Assembly (NCBI GenBank): GCA_904066235.2 | Contig: CAJFCV020000002.1 | Location: 10,664,001 to 10,728,000, forward strand | DNA: 64,000 nucleotides | Origin: Bursaphelenchus xylophilus | Taxonomy: Eukaryota; Nematoda; Chromadorea; Rhabditida; Aphelenchoididae | Direction of reading: 5' to 3' | Shown here: positions 35,401 through 47,125 of the stretch, piece by piece | Layout: each line of letters begins with the position of its first letter | Position numbering within the stretch: position 1 is the stretch's first letter | The notes under the pieces: model-generated | Databases searched by the model: none | Told to the model about the DNA's origin: nothing | The model's input: the letters and a program-made list of their open reading frames with translations, nothing else | Made by a program: the position numbers and the translations under genes

Positions 35401-37521
35401 TGCTTTCAAAAACCCAAAAACACAGGTTCAAGGGGCTTGAAATAGTATAAGACGTCAATATTGAAGACTTCTTTTCCCATTTTTCTCATCTTTTCGATAA
35501 AATCAAAATGTTTTTAGGTCTCACCACGAAAACCCTAAAAATCGGGGAAGACCTCCAAAGCCCAAAATAACAGGTTCAAATCGGTCACGAAATGGTATAA
35601 TACGTATAAAAATGAAGAATCCTTTCCATACTTTCTCCTCTTTTCAACAAAAAAAAAATTTTTGGGTCCCACCACGAAAACCTGAAAATCGAGGGAACTC
35701 TCCAAAAATCGACAAAATTGGTAAAAGACGCTTGGTACAGCAGTTTCGTGTCCAACGTGGATCAAAAATAAAAATCTTATAACCACTTTACCTTGCAAAA
35801 CTTCTCCACGGCCGAGTCCACATCCGCCAACTTGGTCTTTTTGAGGAAGACTTCGACCACTTGAAACAACTCTTTGTTTATTTCCAGCTCCTCGTCGAAA
35901 GCCATTCCTAGGCCTGCAAAATGCGGCATAGACACAGCATAGAGGTGAAATTTACCTTCAAAAGTTCGGTCATCATGAGTGGGGCCAATTCCACCGGTGG
36001 TCAAAACAACATCGTACAGGCCGCTAAAGAGTCGAATTTCCGAGGCAATTTCGTTTACGTTGTCACCAATCACTGCGATCTAAAAACCACACAGTCGATT
36101 TTTGGAATCACAAAACATTTTTTTGGAAAAATGTGAAATTTTGGGTCCCACCACGAAAGTTTCCAAAATAGCAAAATTGACCAAAAATAAGAACAAAGAT
36201 TTCCGTGAGTAGTCGAAAATGACATTTTAACCGCATTCTGCAGCCAAATTTTTTCTTCTAAAGCTGACTTGTGAAATTTTGGGTCCCACCACGAAAGTTT
36301 TCTAAACCGTGAAATTGACCAAAAATAAGTCAAAGGTTTCTGTGAACACCTAAAATGACATCTAAAAAGCATCTTGTTTCCAATTTTTATAGTTTGCTGC
36401 TGGATTTTGAAAAATTTGGGTCCCACCACGAAAGTTTCCAAAACCGCTAAATCAACCAAAAATAAGTCAAAAATTCTTGCGAGCAGCCCAAAATGACATT
36501 TTAATAATGCTCTATTACCAAATTTCACATATTATACACCGCCTTTTGAAAATCTGTATCCCGCCACGAAAGTTTTCAAAATCGCAAAATCAACCAAAAA
36601 ATAAGTCAAAGATTTTTGTGAGCACCCCAAATAACATTTTAACACAACTCTAACACCAAATTTCCACTTTTACACTCGCCTTTTAAAAATTTGGGTCCCA
36701 CCACGAAAACCTTCAAAGACAAAAAAAGCTACTAGAAATGAGCTGCAAATGCCAAAAATGGCTTGAAATTACAATTCAAAACTAGTTTGCCACCGAAATA
36801 ACCTTTTTGAATCTCAAATTAATCAAAAAACTGGGTCCCACCACGAAAACTTCGAATCTCAAAAACCCCCCAAAATTGTGTACCTTTTTCACCCCAACTC
36901 CTCGTTTGTGCAATTTGGCGCACAAATAGTGGGAATTTGTGTCGATTGTGGACCCGTTCAGGATTTCGTCGCCAATAACGAGGATTCCGCAAGTCGGGCG
37001 CCTTGTCCAGGTGTTTCGACCGTCCGGACTGGAGCTGGTCTGCCAGAACTGAAACCGAAAAAATGTTCTCGTATTTTAAAAATATTAACAGCAAGATCTT
37101 GCAAATTTAGAGCCGAAAAATAAGAAAAATCAAATTTTTATCAAAATTTATCGTGTTTTTGGCTAAAATAAGGTCAAAACAAGAGGAAAAGAGATGGTTT
37201 TGGTAGAAATTTCAGCTCTGATTTTAAGAATATGCCCTCTAGAACAAATTGCAGTTAATTTCAGATAATTTTAAAGTTTCTAAAATTCGAAAAAATCTAA
37301 AAAATTTTGAAAAATCTGAAAAAAATCAAAAAAAAAATTTCAATAAAAATAAAAAAATTGATACCAAAAAAATTACCCAGTGTTTTACTCACACTTTCAC
37401 GTACCATTTTCGTTGGACAGAACCGACCTGAATCTTGTGACAAGAGTTTCGAAAAATTGGAATGCACTGTGCGAAAGACAAATTGGGTGCGTCGCGGCGA
37501 CAAAACAAGAGGAAAGCGCAT
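29423..37521 (-). CDS. FAD synthase (FLAD1 type), molybdopterin-binding plus PAPS-reductase domains
   Basis: Ten exons on the minus strand: 37405-37521, 36884-37048, 35956-36079, 35792-35913, 34803-34952, 33114-33360, 32358-32583, 31094-31308, 30238-30451 and 29423-29504, 553 residues with all phases matching. It adenylates FMN to FAD. Residues 40-220 form the molybdopterin-binding-like domain (ILVIGDEILNGSTIDTNSHY, TTGGIGPTHDD). Residues 330-553 form the catalytic PAPS-reductase-like domain with SFNGGKDC at about 364-371, GSRFTDP and the conserved aspartate-Gly-Trp stretch TDAGWPHFLR. The first 39 residues are basic and Ser-rich with no early acidic residue, like a mitochondrial presequence. 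A ttttttcag seven bases before the ATG looks like a trans-splice site. One intron is only 42 bp and free of in-frame stops. Introns carry several tandem repeats. Human FLAD1 has a similar length and domain order. Confidence 0.92.
29560..30225. repeat. Minisatellite, 20-bp unit, in the last FAD synthase intron
   Basis: About 33 head-to-tail copies of ccctaaatcacgtttttcct with scattered substitutions fill almost the whole intron 29505-30237. Confidence 0.92.
30490..30985. repeat. GCACTGTGC array in a FAD synthase intron
   Basis: Sixteen copies of GCACTGTGC or GCACAGTGC (a few with one change), mostly followed by AAAA, occur at spacings of about 23-40 bases. The spacers are unrelated AT-rich sequence. 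Single copies occur near 37465, 57105-57185, 58455 and 59640-59705. Confidence 0.9.
31440..32310. repeat. Tandem repeat of about 127 bp in a FAD synthase intron
   Basis: Eight units each contain cgtattttaggat, aattagctcaaaaatcaac and atcaaatttcacaaaaaatc in that order. Confidence 0.85.
33790..34380. repeat. Tandem repeat of about 137 bp in a FAD synthase intron
   Basis: Units start at about 33930, 34069, 34207 and 34342 with agggcgcagtctgcc and contain aaaaacgataatagga and gtcaagtgacacc. A partial first unit is near 33797. The intron is 33361-34802; the remainder is AT-rich with no exon seen. Confidence 0.8.
35040..36860. repeat. ggtcccaccacgaaaa arrays in two FAD synthase introns
   Basis: About six copies lie in 35040-35690 and six in 36140-36850, in units of roughly 130-150 bp. 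The exons at 35792-36079 sit between the two arrays. Confidence 0.85.
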
Positions 37522-38678
37522 GCACGGCCTGAAAAAAACCATCTGCGATTAGGGCCAATTTTCGGGGAGCTGTTTTGTCGGAGTCATGTGAATTTTGCAA
37601 AAAAAATTTTTTTTTTCAAAATAAAAAAAACTGTATAAACATAATAATTAGCATAAAATATTGCTGGAATGTGCCGGAAAATACACCCATAATTTTCAAA
37701 AATCTTAAAAAACCTGAAAAAGTATCCAAAACCCTCAAAAGTTATCCAAAAAACCTCAAAAAGGATCCAAAAAACCTCAAAAAGTTTCCAAAACCCTCAA
37801 AAATTATCCAAAAACCTCAAAAAGTATCCAAAACCTTCAAAAAATATCCAAAACCCTCAAAAAGTATCCAAAAACCTCAAAAATTATCCAAAAACCTCAA
37901 AAAGTATCCAAAAACCTCAAAAAGTATCCAAAAAACCTCAAAAAGTATCCAAAAATTCGTTTAAAAAATCTCAAAAAGTAACCAAAACCCTCAAAAAGTA
38001 TCCAAAAACCTCAAAAATTATCCAAAAAACCTCAAAAAGTATCCAAAAAACCTCAAAAAGTATCCAAAAATTCGTTTAAAAAATCTCAAAGATATTCCAC
38101 TTGATAAAAACCTCAACTCTGACAAAATTCTCAATCAATTCACACAAATAAATTATTTATTTAGAATTGAACCGTTTCGAAAAAAGAACCGACAAAAAAG
38201 GCACAAATTTTCATCGGTAATCTACTTTACACGCAAAATAAAATGAGAATCCACATCTGATTCAATGTGAATTTGTTTGTAGACACAATATCGCTCAATA
38301 ATTTCACCTTATAAACAAGGAAAATCAGGGGAAATTCGAAAAAAATTGGGAAATTTTTTGATTTTCAGGCAAATAACTGGAAAAATTCGTAACTATATAG
38401 TTTCGACAACTCATGGTAAACTTTTTAATATCATTTCAGCGATAGTAATATGCAATTTCCTCAAAAAATAATCGAAAAAAGCATTTCCACTCCACCAGGA
38501 ACCGAACCAGCGACCTTTGGATTTCCAGTCCAAAGCTCAACCGACTCGACCATTCTGACACGCTCTTCATTTCTTTGGACTTTGGGAACAATTCAGCGGA
38601 AATTCAAAGCCTACGTTCCACTTGCTCTAAATCATCCAAAATTAGCCCAAAAAATTCAAAATTTCCCCAAAATTTTCC
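37522..38678. repeat. Intergenic: 20-bp tandem repeat and a tRNA-like locus
   Basis: From about 37690 to 38090 roughly 18 copies of ccaaaaacctcaaaaagtat are arranged in tandem. A tRNA-like sequence lies at 38484-38560. Between them is AT-rich sequence that probably holds the ufd-3 3' end (AATAAA on the minus strand near 38158). Confidence 0.7.
38484..38560 (-). tRNA. tRNA-like sequence with a GGA anticodon loop
   Basis: On the minus strand there is an A box TGGTCGAGTCGG, a perfect five-pair anticodon stem (TTGGA-CTGGAAA-TCCAA) and a B box GGTTCGGTTCC. The T stem is mismatched and the long variable arm of serine tRNAs is absent, so it is likely a pseudogene or tRNA-derived repeat. Confidence 0.4.
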
Positions 38679-41600
38679 TTAGACCTCAAATGTCATGACG
38701 TATATATCACGTGCGATATTTTTGCTGGCTTCGTCGCTGGCGGCGTCTTTGATTTTCTGGACAATTTCCGCAACTCCTCGCTGTTTGCCCATCTTGATGA
38801 CGGTCAAATCGCCCCACATCAGGGTGACAATGGTCTGGAGGAGACGTAGAATGGCTACCGGGGACAGATGAGAGAATGCCGGGGTTTTTTCTGTGGTTTT
38901 GATGATCGCTCGGAGGAGATCTTCTCTTGGTCCGAGCTCCGCGACGCCGGCTTCGGTCTGCTTCAAGAGGCAAAAGGCGAGGTTGGCAAGGCAGGAGGTT
39001 GCGGCTACCTGAAAATGATTCATAAAAATCAAAATAAACAGCATAAACGGGAAAAATCACCAAAAGTCGTCTAAAATAAGGTAAATATGCCAAAATTTTC
39101 CCCTTAATCCGGTTCAACTCTCCCAAAAATAACATCTAATCGCCCTCATACTCTGTAGGCCCAGATGTCACCTATCACGCTCTTTATTTCCCTCTAAAAA
39201 CATCAAAATTTCCAAATTTTCCAAGAACAGGTCTAGTCCACCTAAAACAAGGTCCAAATGCCTTCAAAACGCCCTCAACCCCCAACAAAACATCTCCAAA
39301 CTAAACACGATTTCCTATCACACTTTTACCACCATTTAACACTTTCTACAACCCTTTCTATTCCTCGAAAAAACCAAAAATCTCCCAAAACCCCCAATTT
39401 CCCACCTGAAGAATTGGTTTCTCCCACAGCACACACGGTGCGACCACTTCCACCACTTCACTCAATCGGCTCATCAGCATTCTTCTCCCAGGTTCATGTT
39501 TGCAGGCGTTGGCTAAGGCTCGGCAAACCATGGTCCGGATTTTGAAGGTAGAGTCCGAAATGAGTAAAGTGAGCAATCTCTCCACAGTCAGGTCTCCATT
39601 CGGCGGCGAACAGAAGGTCAGGCTGTGGAATTCGTTGAGCAAGGCGTGGCGGAGGACGTCGATCACTCCCATGATGTGCTCCATCGGCCATTGGAGGGCT
39701 TTTTCGAGGGCCAGCGTTTGGATTTCATTGTGTTCGAAGCCGGGCTCCAGCATTTGGACGAGGGCATCAAACTGAAATTTTTACTAGTCATTTCTAGGCT
39801 ATCAAACCGCAATTTACGGATTTTTAAAAAAATTCATTGATTTGCCAAATTTTTGAGTCCCACCACGAAAACCTGACTGTTCAAAATTTTGCTTTTTTTA
39901 ACCTAAAACATCTCGATTTACAATTTTCCAGGCAAAACAATACTTATTTCCTTTCAAAACAGTCATTTTTCTCTAAATTTACAAATTTTGGGTCCTGCCA
40001 CGAAAACATGATTTTTCGCAAAACCCCCAAATTTCGATTCTAACCTCTTCGCTACCCTCCTAAAAGTAATAACTGCTAAAAAAACAAGTCAATAAACTTC
40101 CATCTACCTCTACTTTTATAGATTTTTTCACCTTATCCATCACAAACTCACCAATGGCTCTTCCAGCTCATAATTCGGGCCAACTTCCGAATTGGCCTTC
40201 TTCAGCGCATCGATAGCTTTTTGGTCAGCCCTTTCTGGGAACAAATACAGGTCCTTGATGGGGACATACTCCGAAAACGGGCGTTTTTTGTCGGCCTTTA
40301 GGCAGGAGTTGGGCAATAGAGGGTTGGTTTCCTGACTTGGAATATACCTTCCTCCGGAGGTGAATGGATCTCCGCCGCCTGAAAATCGCAAATACATAAA
40401 GTAAAAGACCTCAAAACAATCAAAAATCCAAAAACAATCTAAAATAAACCTTAAAAAACCTAAAAATCTCAGAAAATTTTCACAAGGAAAGTACTTCTAT
40501 GGGGCATGGAGTTACAGGTCGAGACATACATCAAAAAAAATCGTAAAATTTTTCTGATTCAGAATATGTAAAAGTTAGCTGCCTAATTTTGGTCTGTAAG
40601 GGTGAAAAAACCCTCAGAACTTTTCTCGCAACACTACGCAAATGCCTTTTTAACCCGGTTTTTACCAATTCAAAAGCTTTGTTTTGAGCTAAAGTAAACC
40701 CTGGCATCTTGACAAGCCTTAAAATATCAAATTTGATTAATACTACAATGTCTCTTTTTTACATTGGAACGACTATTAAAGTGTAGTATTAATCAAATTT
40801 GATATTTTAAGGCATGTCAAAAGTAAATGCCAGGGTGTGCTTTAGCTCAAAACAAACCTTTTGAATTGGTAAAAACTTGGTCAAAAAAGCGTTTGCGTGG
40901 TGTTGTGAGAAAAGTTGGATTTTTTCACCCTTACAGACCAAAATTAGGCAGCTAACTTTTACATATTCTGAATCAGAAAAATTTTGGGATTTTTTTGACG
41001 TATGTCTCGACCTGTAACTCCATGCCCCATGGAAGTAGTTTCCTTGCGAAATTTTTTTGAGATTTTTATATTTTTTTAGATTGATTTTAGATTGTTTTTG
41101 TATTTTTGATTGTTTTGAGGTCTTTTACTTAACTCCATACCCAATAGAAGTAGTTTCCTTGTGAAATTTTTTTGAGATTTTTATATTTTTTTAGATTGAT
41201 TTTAGATTGTTTTTGGATTTTTGATTGTTTTGAGGTCTTTTACTTAACTCCATACCCAATAGAAGTAGTTTCCTTGTGAAATTTTTTTGAGATTTTTATA
41301 TTTTTTAGATTGATTTTAGATTGTATTTGGATTTTTGATTGTTTTGAGGTCTTTTACTTAACTCCACACCACATAGAAGTACTTTCCTCAAAAATTTTTC
41401 AAAAAACTCCCAAAAAAATCGCTCAAAACCCCCAAAATCTATTTTAAATCTCACCTTGACCAGTTTGAGCGCTTGCTTGTCCCGGGATATACCTTCCCGA
41501 GGATGTGAATGGGTCTCCAAAGTCTCCTGAGCCAGCTGAGCTCTGGCCTGGGACATATCGCCCACTTCCGGTGAATGGATCGGCATATGCTTTGCCTTGA

Positions 41601-44600
41601 AGTCCCTTGATTTCGGGGACATTCTGTTGCAGATGGTTGACCAATTGGGGGAGGAAGGCGATGGGGAGATTGTTTTGTTCGCAGCACCGTTGCGCCGCCA
41701 TATTTGGGTCTTCGCCGACGTTATAGGCAAGGAAAAAGGTCTTGTCTGGCGGTGCGGTGATCTCGAATTCGTAGTCGGCTTTCTGAAAATTGCGGATACA
41801 TCAAAATTACGGGCTAAAATTTAATTAAAACAAATAAAAAATGGAAAAATTGAAAAATTTGCCATTAAATCGCCTAAAACAATATAAAAAACTGGCTGAA
41901 AAAAATAAAATATTATTCAAATTTCTCCCACTTCACTGTCTACTCCCCAAATTTTCATTTCTCACCAGAAAAAATTTTTTAAAAAATTGTCGAAATATCA
42001 CCTAAAGTAATATAAAAATCTCAAAATTCACCCCCAAACTTCATCAAAACCCATCTCAATCCCTTTCCACACTCAAAAAAAAGCCTCAATTCCAACTTAC
42101 ACCCGGTTTCTGAATCGGTGCTGGCTTCGTTCCCTTGAACTGTTCGAAATTCCTGGCTTCTGGGACATTGGACTTGATATAATCCACAATTTCGTTTAGA
42201 TACGATATTGGCAGATGGTTTTGCTAAAACGGAATCGATTATCAAATCGTAAAAAAATAAAAATTTTAAAAAATACGGATTTGAAGAGAAAATTTTTTCA
42301 TTTTTTGATGGAAACTTGGGAAATTCAGAAAAAAATTTCTGATTTTTTTCAAAAAAAAATGACTTTGAGCTTTGAGTGTTGAAAAACGTGTGAAAAGGCG
42401 TGTGTATCTATGGGAACTGGGACGATTGGGGAAACCAAAAAGTATTATTTTTCTTCGATGCAAGTGTGAAATTAGGATAATCGAGGGTGGTGATTTCGAA
42501 AATGACATTCGTTTTTTTCGATAGTTACTTTTTTCCTTAAGTAGTATTGTAAAGTAATAACCTTTCGATTTTTTTTCATGAATACTCGATTTGGGGGTTT
42601 TCGATGGTGCGGCTTTCAAATCAGCAAAAATGAATAAGATTTTCGAAATCAGCACCCTCGAAAACCCCTAAATCGAGTATTTACGAAAAAAATTCAAAAA
42701 ATTACTACTTCACAATACTACTTCAGGAAAAAAGTAACTATCAAAAAAATGAATGTCATTTTCGAAATCAGCGCCCTCGATTATCCTAATTCGACACTTG
42801 CATCGAAGAAAAATAATATTTTCCGGTTTCCCCAATCGTCCTTTTTCCCAATGGTCCAACTCCGGTTAAACGACGCACATACCGCCAGGAAATTCTTCGC
42901 CGAATCGATGGGATTTTGACCTTTCACATAGACCAGGTCCAACTGACGGCCAGAGTCGTCCAATGATACCTTGATCACAACCTTATCGTTCTGTTCGGCA
43001 GCCTTTGCGGCCGCTTCTGTGGCAATGAAGCTGGCCAATTCGGCTTCGAACGCGGCTTCAACTGGCTCCGGAGCTTTTTTGTCGGGGTTGGCCGAGAAAA
43101 TGTAGACAAATCCATTGCTGAAAACGGACAAAATTAGAGATAATAAAATAAAACAAATAAATTTTGGTGCAGGCTGCGAGAAATTTTTAAAATATCGGGC
43201 GCAGCTTGCGAGAGGCCTAAAAAAATCTAAAAATACGAAAAATTGACCAATAAACCTTTATCCACCTAAACGCCCTTCAGCTTCATTATTTACGGCTAAA
43301 AGCAACAAAATTCAGAAAGTACGTTAGGGCGCAGCCTGCCATTGCAAAACTTCACAAATTCGAATCTAAAAATCTCCAAATCCACTTACCTGGCTGCCAA
43401 GGCAAAGTCTCCGTCTTTCGTACTCCGAACAGCCCACAACGAGACCACCGGAGCTCTGACTGGCTGCAGAAAAGACAATGCGGTATCATCAGCAACCAAG
43501 GCGTATATCTCGACGTAACCACGTTCGCTGCATGAGATCACAAACTTCTTTCCACTGGGATGAGTCAACAGCGCTGTGCTGAAAAAAAGAGCCGATAAAA
43601 TTGAGAAAATATTATTTTTTTATATCAAAATCCAAAATTTTGCCTAAAGTAATATAAATATTCGATGGAGAAGCTTTAAAATTCTTGCGAATGTATTCAC
43701 TTACGCATAAATGAACTCTCCATGATAGGAGTCGTAGGCTTCAAGGCATTTCCCGCTCTCCGTCGACCACACTCGCAGGGTGCTATCGTTGGCGGAGGAG
43801 ATCAAATTCCCATTCGGTAGCATGATAATTGACCTCACAACATCCTGATGACCTTCCAGCGTCATGATGCATTCATTCCCGCACCACAACTTGATCGTCC
43901 GATCGGCGGAACCGGTGACGAAATTGTTTGGTTGATTTTGCACAAATTCCACTGCCCAAACCGAATTTTTGTGCCCGTTCAAGCCGTAAATCTGGAAAAG
44001 AGTGATGGTAAAACATTTTATAGCATTTTGGAATTTTATTACCATATTTGCAGCTCTTGTTATCGCCTAAAAATCAAAAGAAAAAATAATATTGTACTTG
44101 CCTCGGATGGTTGATTTTGAAGAGCTTTATTGAGATCGGTAACCACTGCCTTTGAATCCCAACCACCGCTGATACATCTACCGGTCGCACTGTCTACTCG
44201 TAGGGTACAAACTGAAAATTTAGGCAATAAAACTGTCAATAAATTAGTGGAACTTCAAAAATAAGGTCAAAAACTATGGAAATCGGCCAAAAGAATATTC
44301 AAACAGCCCTAAATATGTTCGACCCAAAACTTGTAAGCTTCCTCAGCTTACATTAAATCTTTTGATATTCAATTCAACCTAAACATCGAACAAATTCAAA
44401 GCGAAAACGCCAAAACAACTTACCATTCATCTGATGAACGCGAATAACAACTGTGGGATCTTCACTGGTCGGCGCAAACAAAGCGACAGTACCATCCTTT
44501 CGTCCACAAACAATAAACTCGCTGCTTCCATCTGGACATTCGTAAAAACCCAACGAATTTACATGTTGACCGTTCTTGAACTCGGCTTCTTGGACATACC

Positions 44601-45284
44601 CGTTTTCTCTGGAAAATTAAGGGAATTACTGACAGAAACGTCGGTAAAAAGATTGGCTGACACCTCTCCAAACTGTTTATAAAACTAAGCCTACCCATCT
44701 CTCAAAAAAATGCGGAAACAAGCGGAAAAACTTTAGGAAGGATAATATAAATTTAGGTGCCAAAAATTAGTCTAAAACAGGCAAACCCCAATCCAAAACT
44801 ATAATTAATATCTACTAATAGTTTCAGCATGAGAACATCTTCAAAATGATACCATATTTGACTAGTTTCAGCAATTATAAACATAATTTTCAGGCGATAT
44901 TATCCATGGTACCAAACCTTTCACTCAAAACAAAGCAAACAATTTCTAGAAGTAAAGCATGTCCCTTCATTTCATTCCACAATATTCTACGTTAAATTCC
45001 CAGTCTAAAGAGGTATTAAGAGCTTGAAAAATACGTATTTTCGTCCTATCTTATCCATGACCATCAAGATGCAGAATAAAAAAGTTGATTCTTCAAAGTT
45101 ATTTCCTCTAAAGGTCAACAAAACTAATAAAAACAAAAACTCACTTCTCCACCCATAATTTTGCAGTCTCGTCTCGACTCACAGTAGCCAGATGGCCTTG
45201 CGAAGTTGGCTCAACTGCTTTCACATCTGAACCATGAGCGGCAAAGGTTTGCCAAAGATGGAACTGAATTGCTGGTTCGGTCAT
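38679..45284 (-). CDS. ufd-3: UFD-3/PLAA: WD40, PFU and PUL domain ubiquitin-binding cofactor of CDC-48
   Basis: Eleven exons on the minus strand: 45145-45284, 44424-44608, 44102-44211, 43705-43991, 43390-43578, 42883-43117, 42101-42223, 41455-41782, 40152-40378, 39406-39771 and 38679-39008, 839 residues. Residues 1-300 are a WD40 propeller (GHKNSVWAVEF, SADRTIKLW, NDSTLRVWS). A PFU-like unit spans about 340-415 and a second about 425-480, each ending in QN-x-LPI and NVPE. Three DPFTxxGRYxPG motifs follow at about 495-540. The C-terminal third is the helical PUL domain that binds Cdc48/p97. The family links ubiquitinated cargo to p97. Exon 3 ends in a GC donor (GAG|GCAAGT). An SL-like tttacag lies five bases before the ATG. 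Introns hold a ggacgattggg element and a large foldback. The doubled PFU is unusual. Confidence 0.93.
40484..41054. repeat. Foldback in ufd-3 intron 8
   Basis: Arms of about 270 bp mirror each other: catggagttacaggtcgaga, gcagctaacttttacat, gtattaatcaaatttgatat and their complements. The centre is near 40755. Confidence 0.85.
41032..41400. repeat. Triplicated segment of about 118 bp in ufd-3 intron 8
   Basis: Three tandem units start with aagtagtttccttg at about 41033, 41148 and 41268 and end ttttacttaactcca. They extend the right arm of the adjoining foldback; the left arm's flank (40400-40495) is the inverted single copy. Confidence 0.85.
42418..42842. repeat. Foldback element, 'ggacgattggg' family, in a ufd-3 intron
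   Basis: It matches the element at 23631-24076 across both arms, including tcttcgatgcaagtgt and ataatcgaggg. Confidence 0.85.
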
Positions 45285-45554
45285 TGCTGCTGTAAAGGAG
45301 TAACAATACCCTTTCACCGAGATTTTGCTTTATGATCATCCATTTTTTCGGCTTGCGCCCGAAGTTGAGAAAGAAAGTTAGGGCGCAGCTCGCGTGCAGG
45401 CTGCGGGAGATTTTATACAGTCAAACCTGTTTTTGATGAGCAATTTGGGAGAGAATACGAATGACCTTGAATTTTCATGGTTATTGGGGTGGACAAAGAT
45501 TTATGAAATCAAAAAAATCCAACGATACAAGTTTCTGACAACAAATCATACTAT

Positions 45555-46927
45555 TCATGCCTCAGCGGCGATAATTTGAGCTCTTCTGTCGCGCAAGCCC
45601 TCCATAATGGTCGCCAATTTGTTCCGAGAGGCAGCCAGCAGCTCCTAATGATTAAAAAATATAATAGTTTTGATTGAAAAACAAGATGAACACTGTTTTT
45701 CATCAACAATATTGGTTTAGACACCTACCCGAATAGTTCTCGAATCTTGATCGACGTCCCCACGACTTTGAGCGATGGTTCCATTGACTTGTTGCAGCTT
45801 AACAAACACTTCAATTAATCCTTTACTTTTTTTGCTGATGTCAAACGCCGATTCTTTCAAATTTTGAAATTTCTCGCGAGTTTCAGCGATTTGATCGTGA
45901 AAATCGTCCAACCCATCGCTGAAGGCGTCGTTGTCGGAGTCAAACGGAATTGGCGAAGTGCTAGTGAGGGTCTGTTGGGATTTCGGAGAGCAAATTTCGA
46001 AGGACGAGGGGGTGGAAGAGTCGCTTTGGGATACTGTAAAATACGGTAAAAATGATGACATAACGAAAGTGCGTCGCTCAAATCTCTTCTCATTTTTGCA
46101 GATGCACTTGTAAAAACCCTTGTGAACTATCTTGAAAGGCCTATTTTTATTGGCGAACTCATTTCCATTCCAGATTCCGAGACCTCAGATTTTCGTGGTG
46201 AGACCAAAAAGGGTCTTCGAAATGTCGCCAAACCTCTGTACAACAAATCGCAAGGGAACAAAAAAATTTTTTCATTAAATACGAAGTTTGTTGTATAGAG
46301 GTTCTTTTGGCTTCAAATTGATTTTTGGGCAATTCCTAGATTGACTGTTATCGACAGGTTTTTTACTGGGAAGTTTATTATCCACATTTTTTGTCCTATT
46401 CAAAAAAATGATTCTAGATAAGCAATTTTTTTGACTAAAATTTCTGTAAGCGATTTTCCAGGCAATCCGAGATATTCAGCTATCTTCTTCGACGAGATAG
46501 TGCGCGTAATCCGGAGAGCGGTCAGATGGAAATGCACTTTTTGGCGATATCTTTACTAATCTCGCAATTTTCTATGTACATAAAAATTTACAGTCAAACA
46601 TCTGTACACCAAAACCTGTCTATAACAATCAATTTCTGCAGTTCCAAAAATTAATTTTAGAGCAAAATGAACCTACTCATTTGATTTAAAAAAATGTTTG
46701 TTTTTGCCTCATTGCGATTTGTTGAATTAAAAAGGTTTGACAGTACGATTAGGGTACCTAACCAGGTCTCAGAGTACGACAGAACCCATACCCCCGATAA
46801 ATCATCACGACCTTTTGCCTCGGGCAGCATTACAAAACTTTTTTGCTATATTATTCTTACCATCCACATCCACACAGTTCTTCACTTCGACCAGTTCGAA
46901 GGGCGATTCCGAACGGCTCTCTTCCAT
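45555..46927 (-). CDS. Small coiled-coil protein of unknown function upstream of ufd-3
   Basis: Exons 46861-46927, 45729-46033 and 45555-45644 give 153 residues. I start at MEESRSESPFEL because its donor (GATG|GTAAGA) and the strong acceptor cgtattttacag join in frame. An alternative Met at 46061 would lie inside that acceptor's tract. Residues 1-65 are acidic and Ser/Thr-rich. Residues 65-150 are helical with heptad-like spacing (DDFHDQIAETREKFQNL, LLAASRNKLATIMEGL), so it is probably an oligomeric or SNARE/BLOC-like helical protein. I do not recognise the family. The stop is 270 bp before the ufd-3 ATG on the same strand, which suits a nematode operon. No signal peptide or membrane span is kept in the mature frame. 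Confidence 0.6.
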
Positions 46928-47125
46928 AACGACCAGAACAGAACCAACAACCACGAGAAGAAAGCGGAAGGAATCAGCATGAGTTGGTATTGGGACGCGA
47001 GACAAGAGCCATCTGCTCTCTTAATCGCGCGAGCGACGCGTCGTAAAACGCATAATCCAATGGGTGGCGTAAGCAGAGGTGGCAAGAATTGAAAGTCAAA
47101 GGGTAAAGGGAGCTGTAATTGTAAT

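Noticed and set aside
45729..46061. Start of the coiled-coil gene at the Met at 46061
   Set aside because: The upstream codons lie in a strong acceptor tract (cgtattttacag), and an upstream exon joins in frame at 46033.
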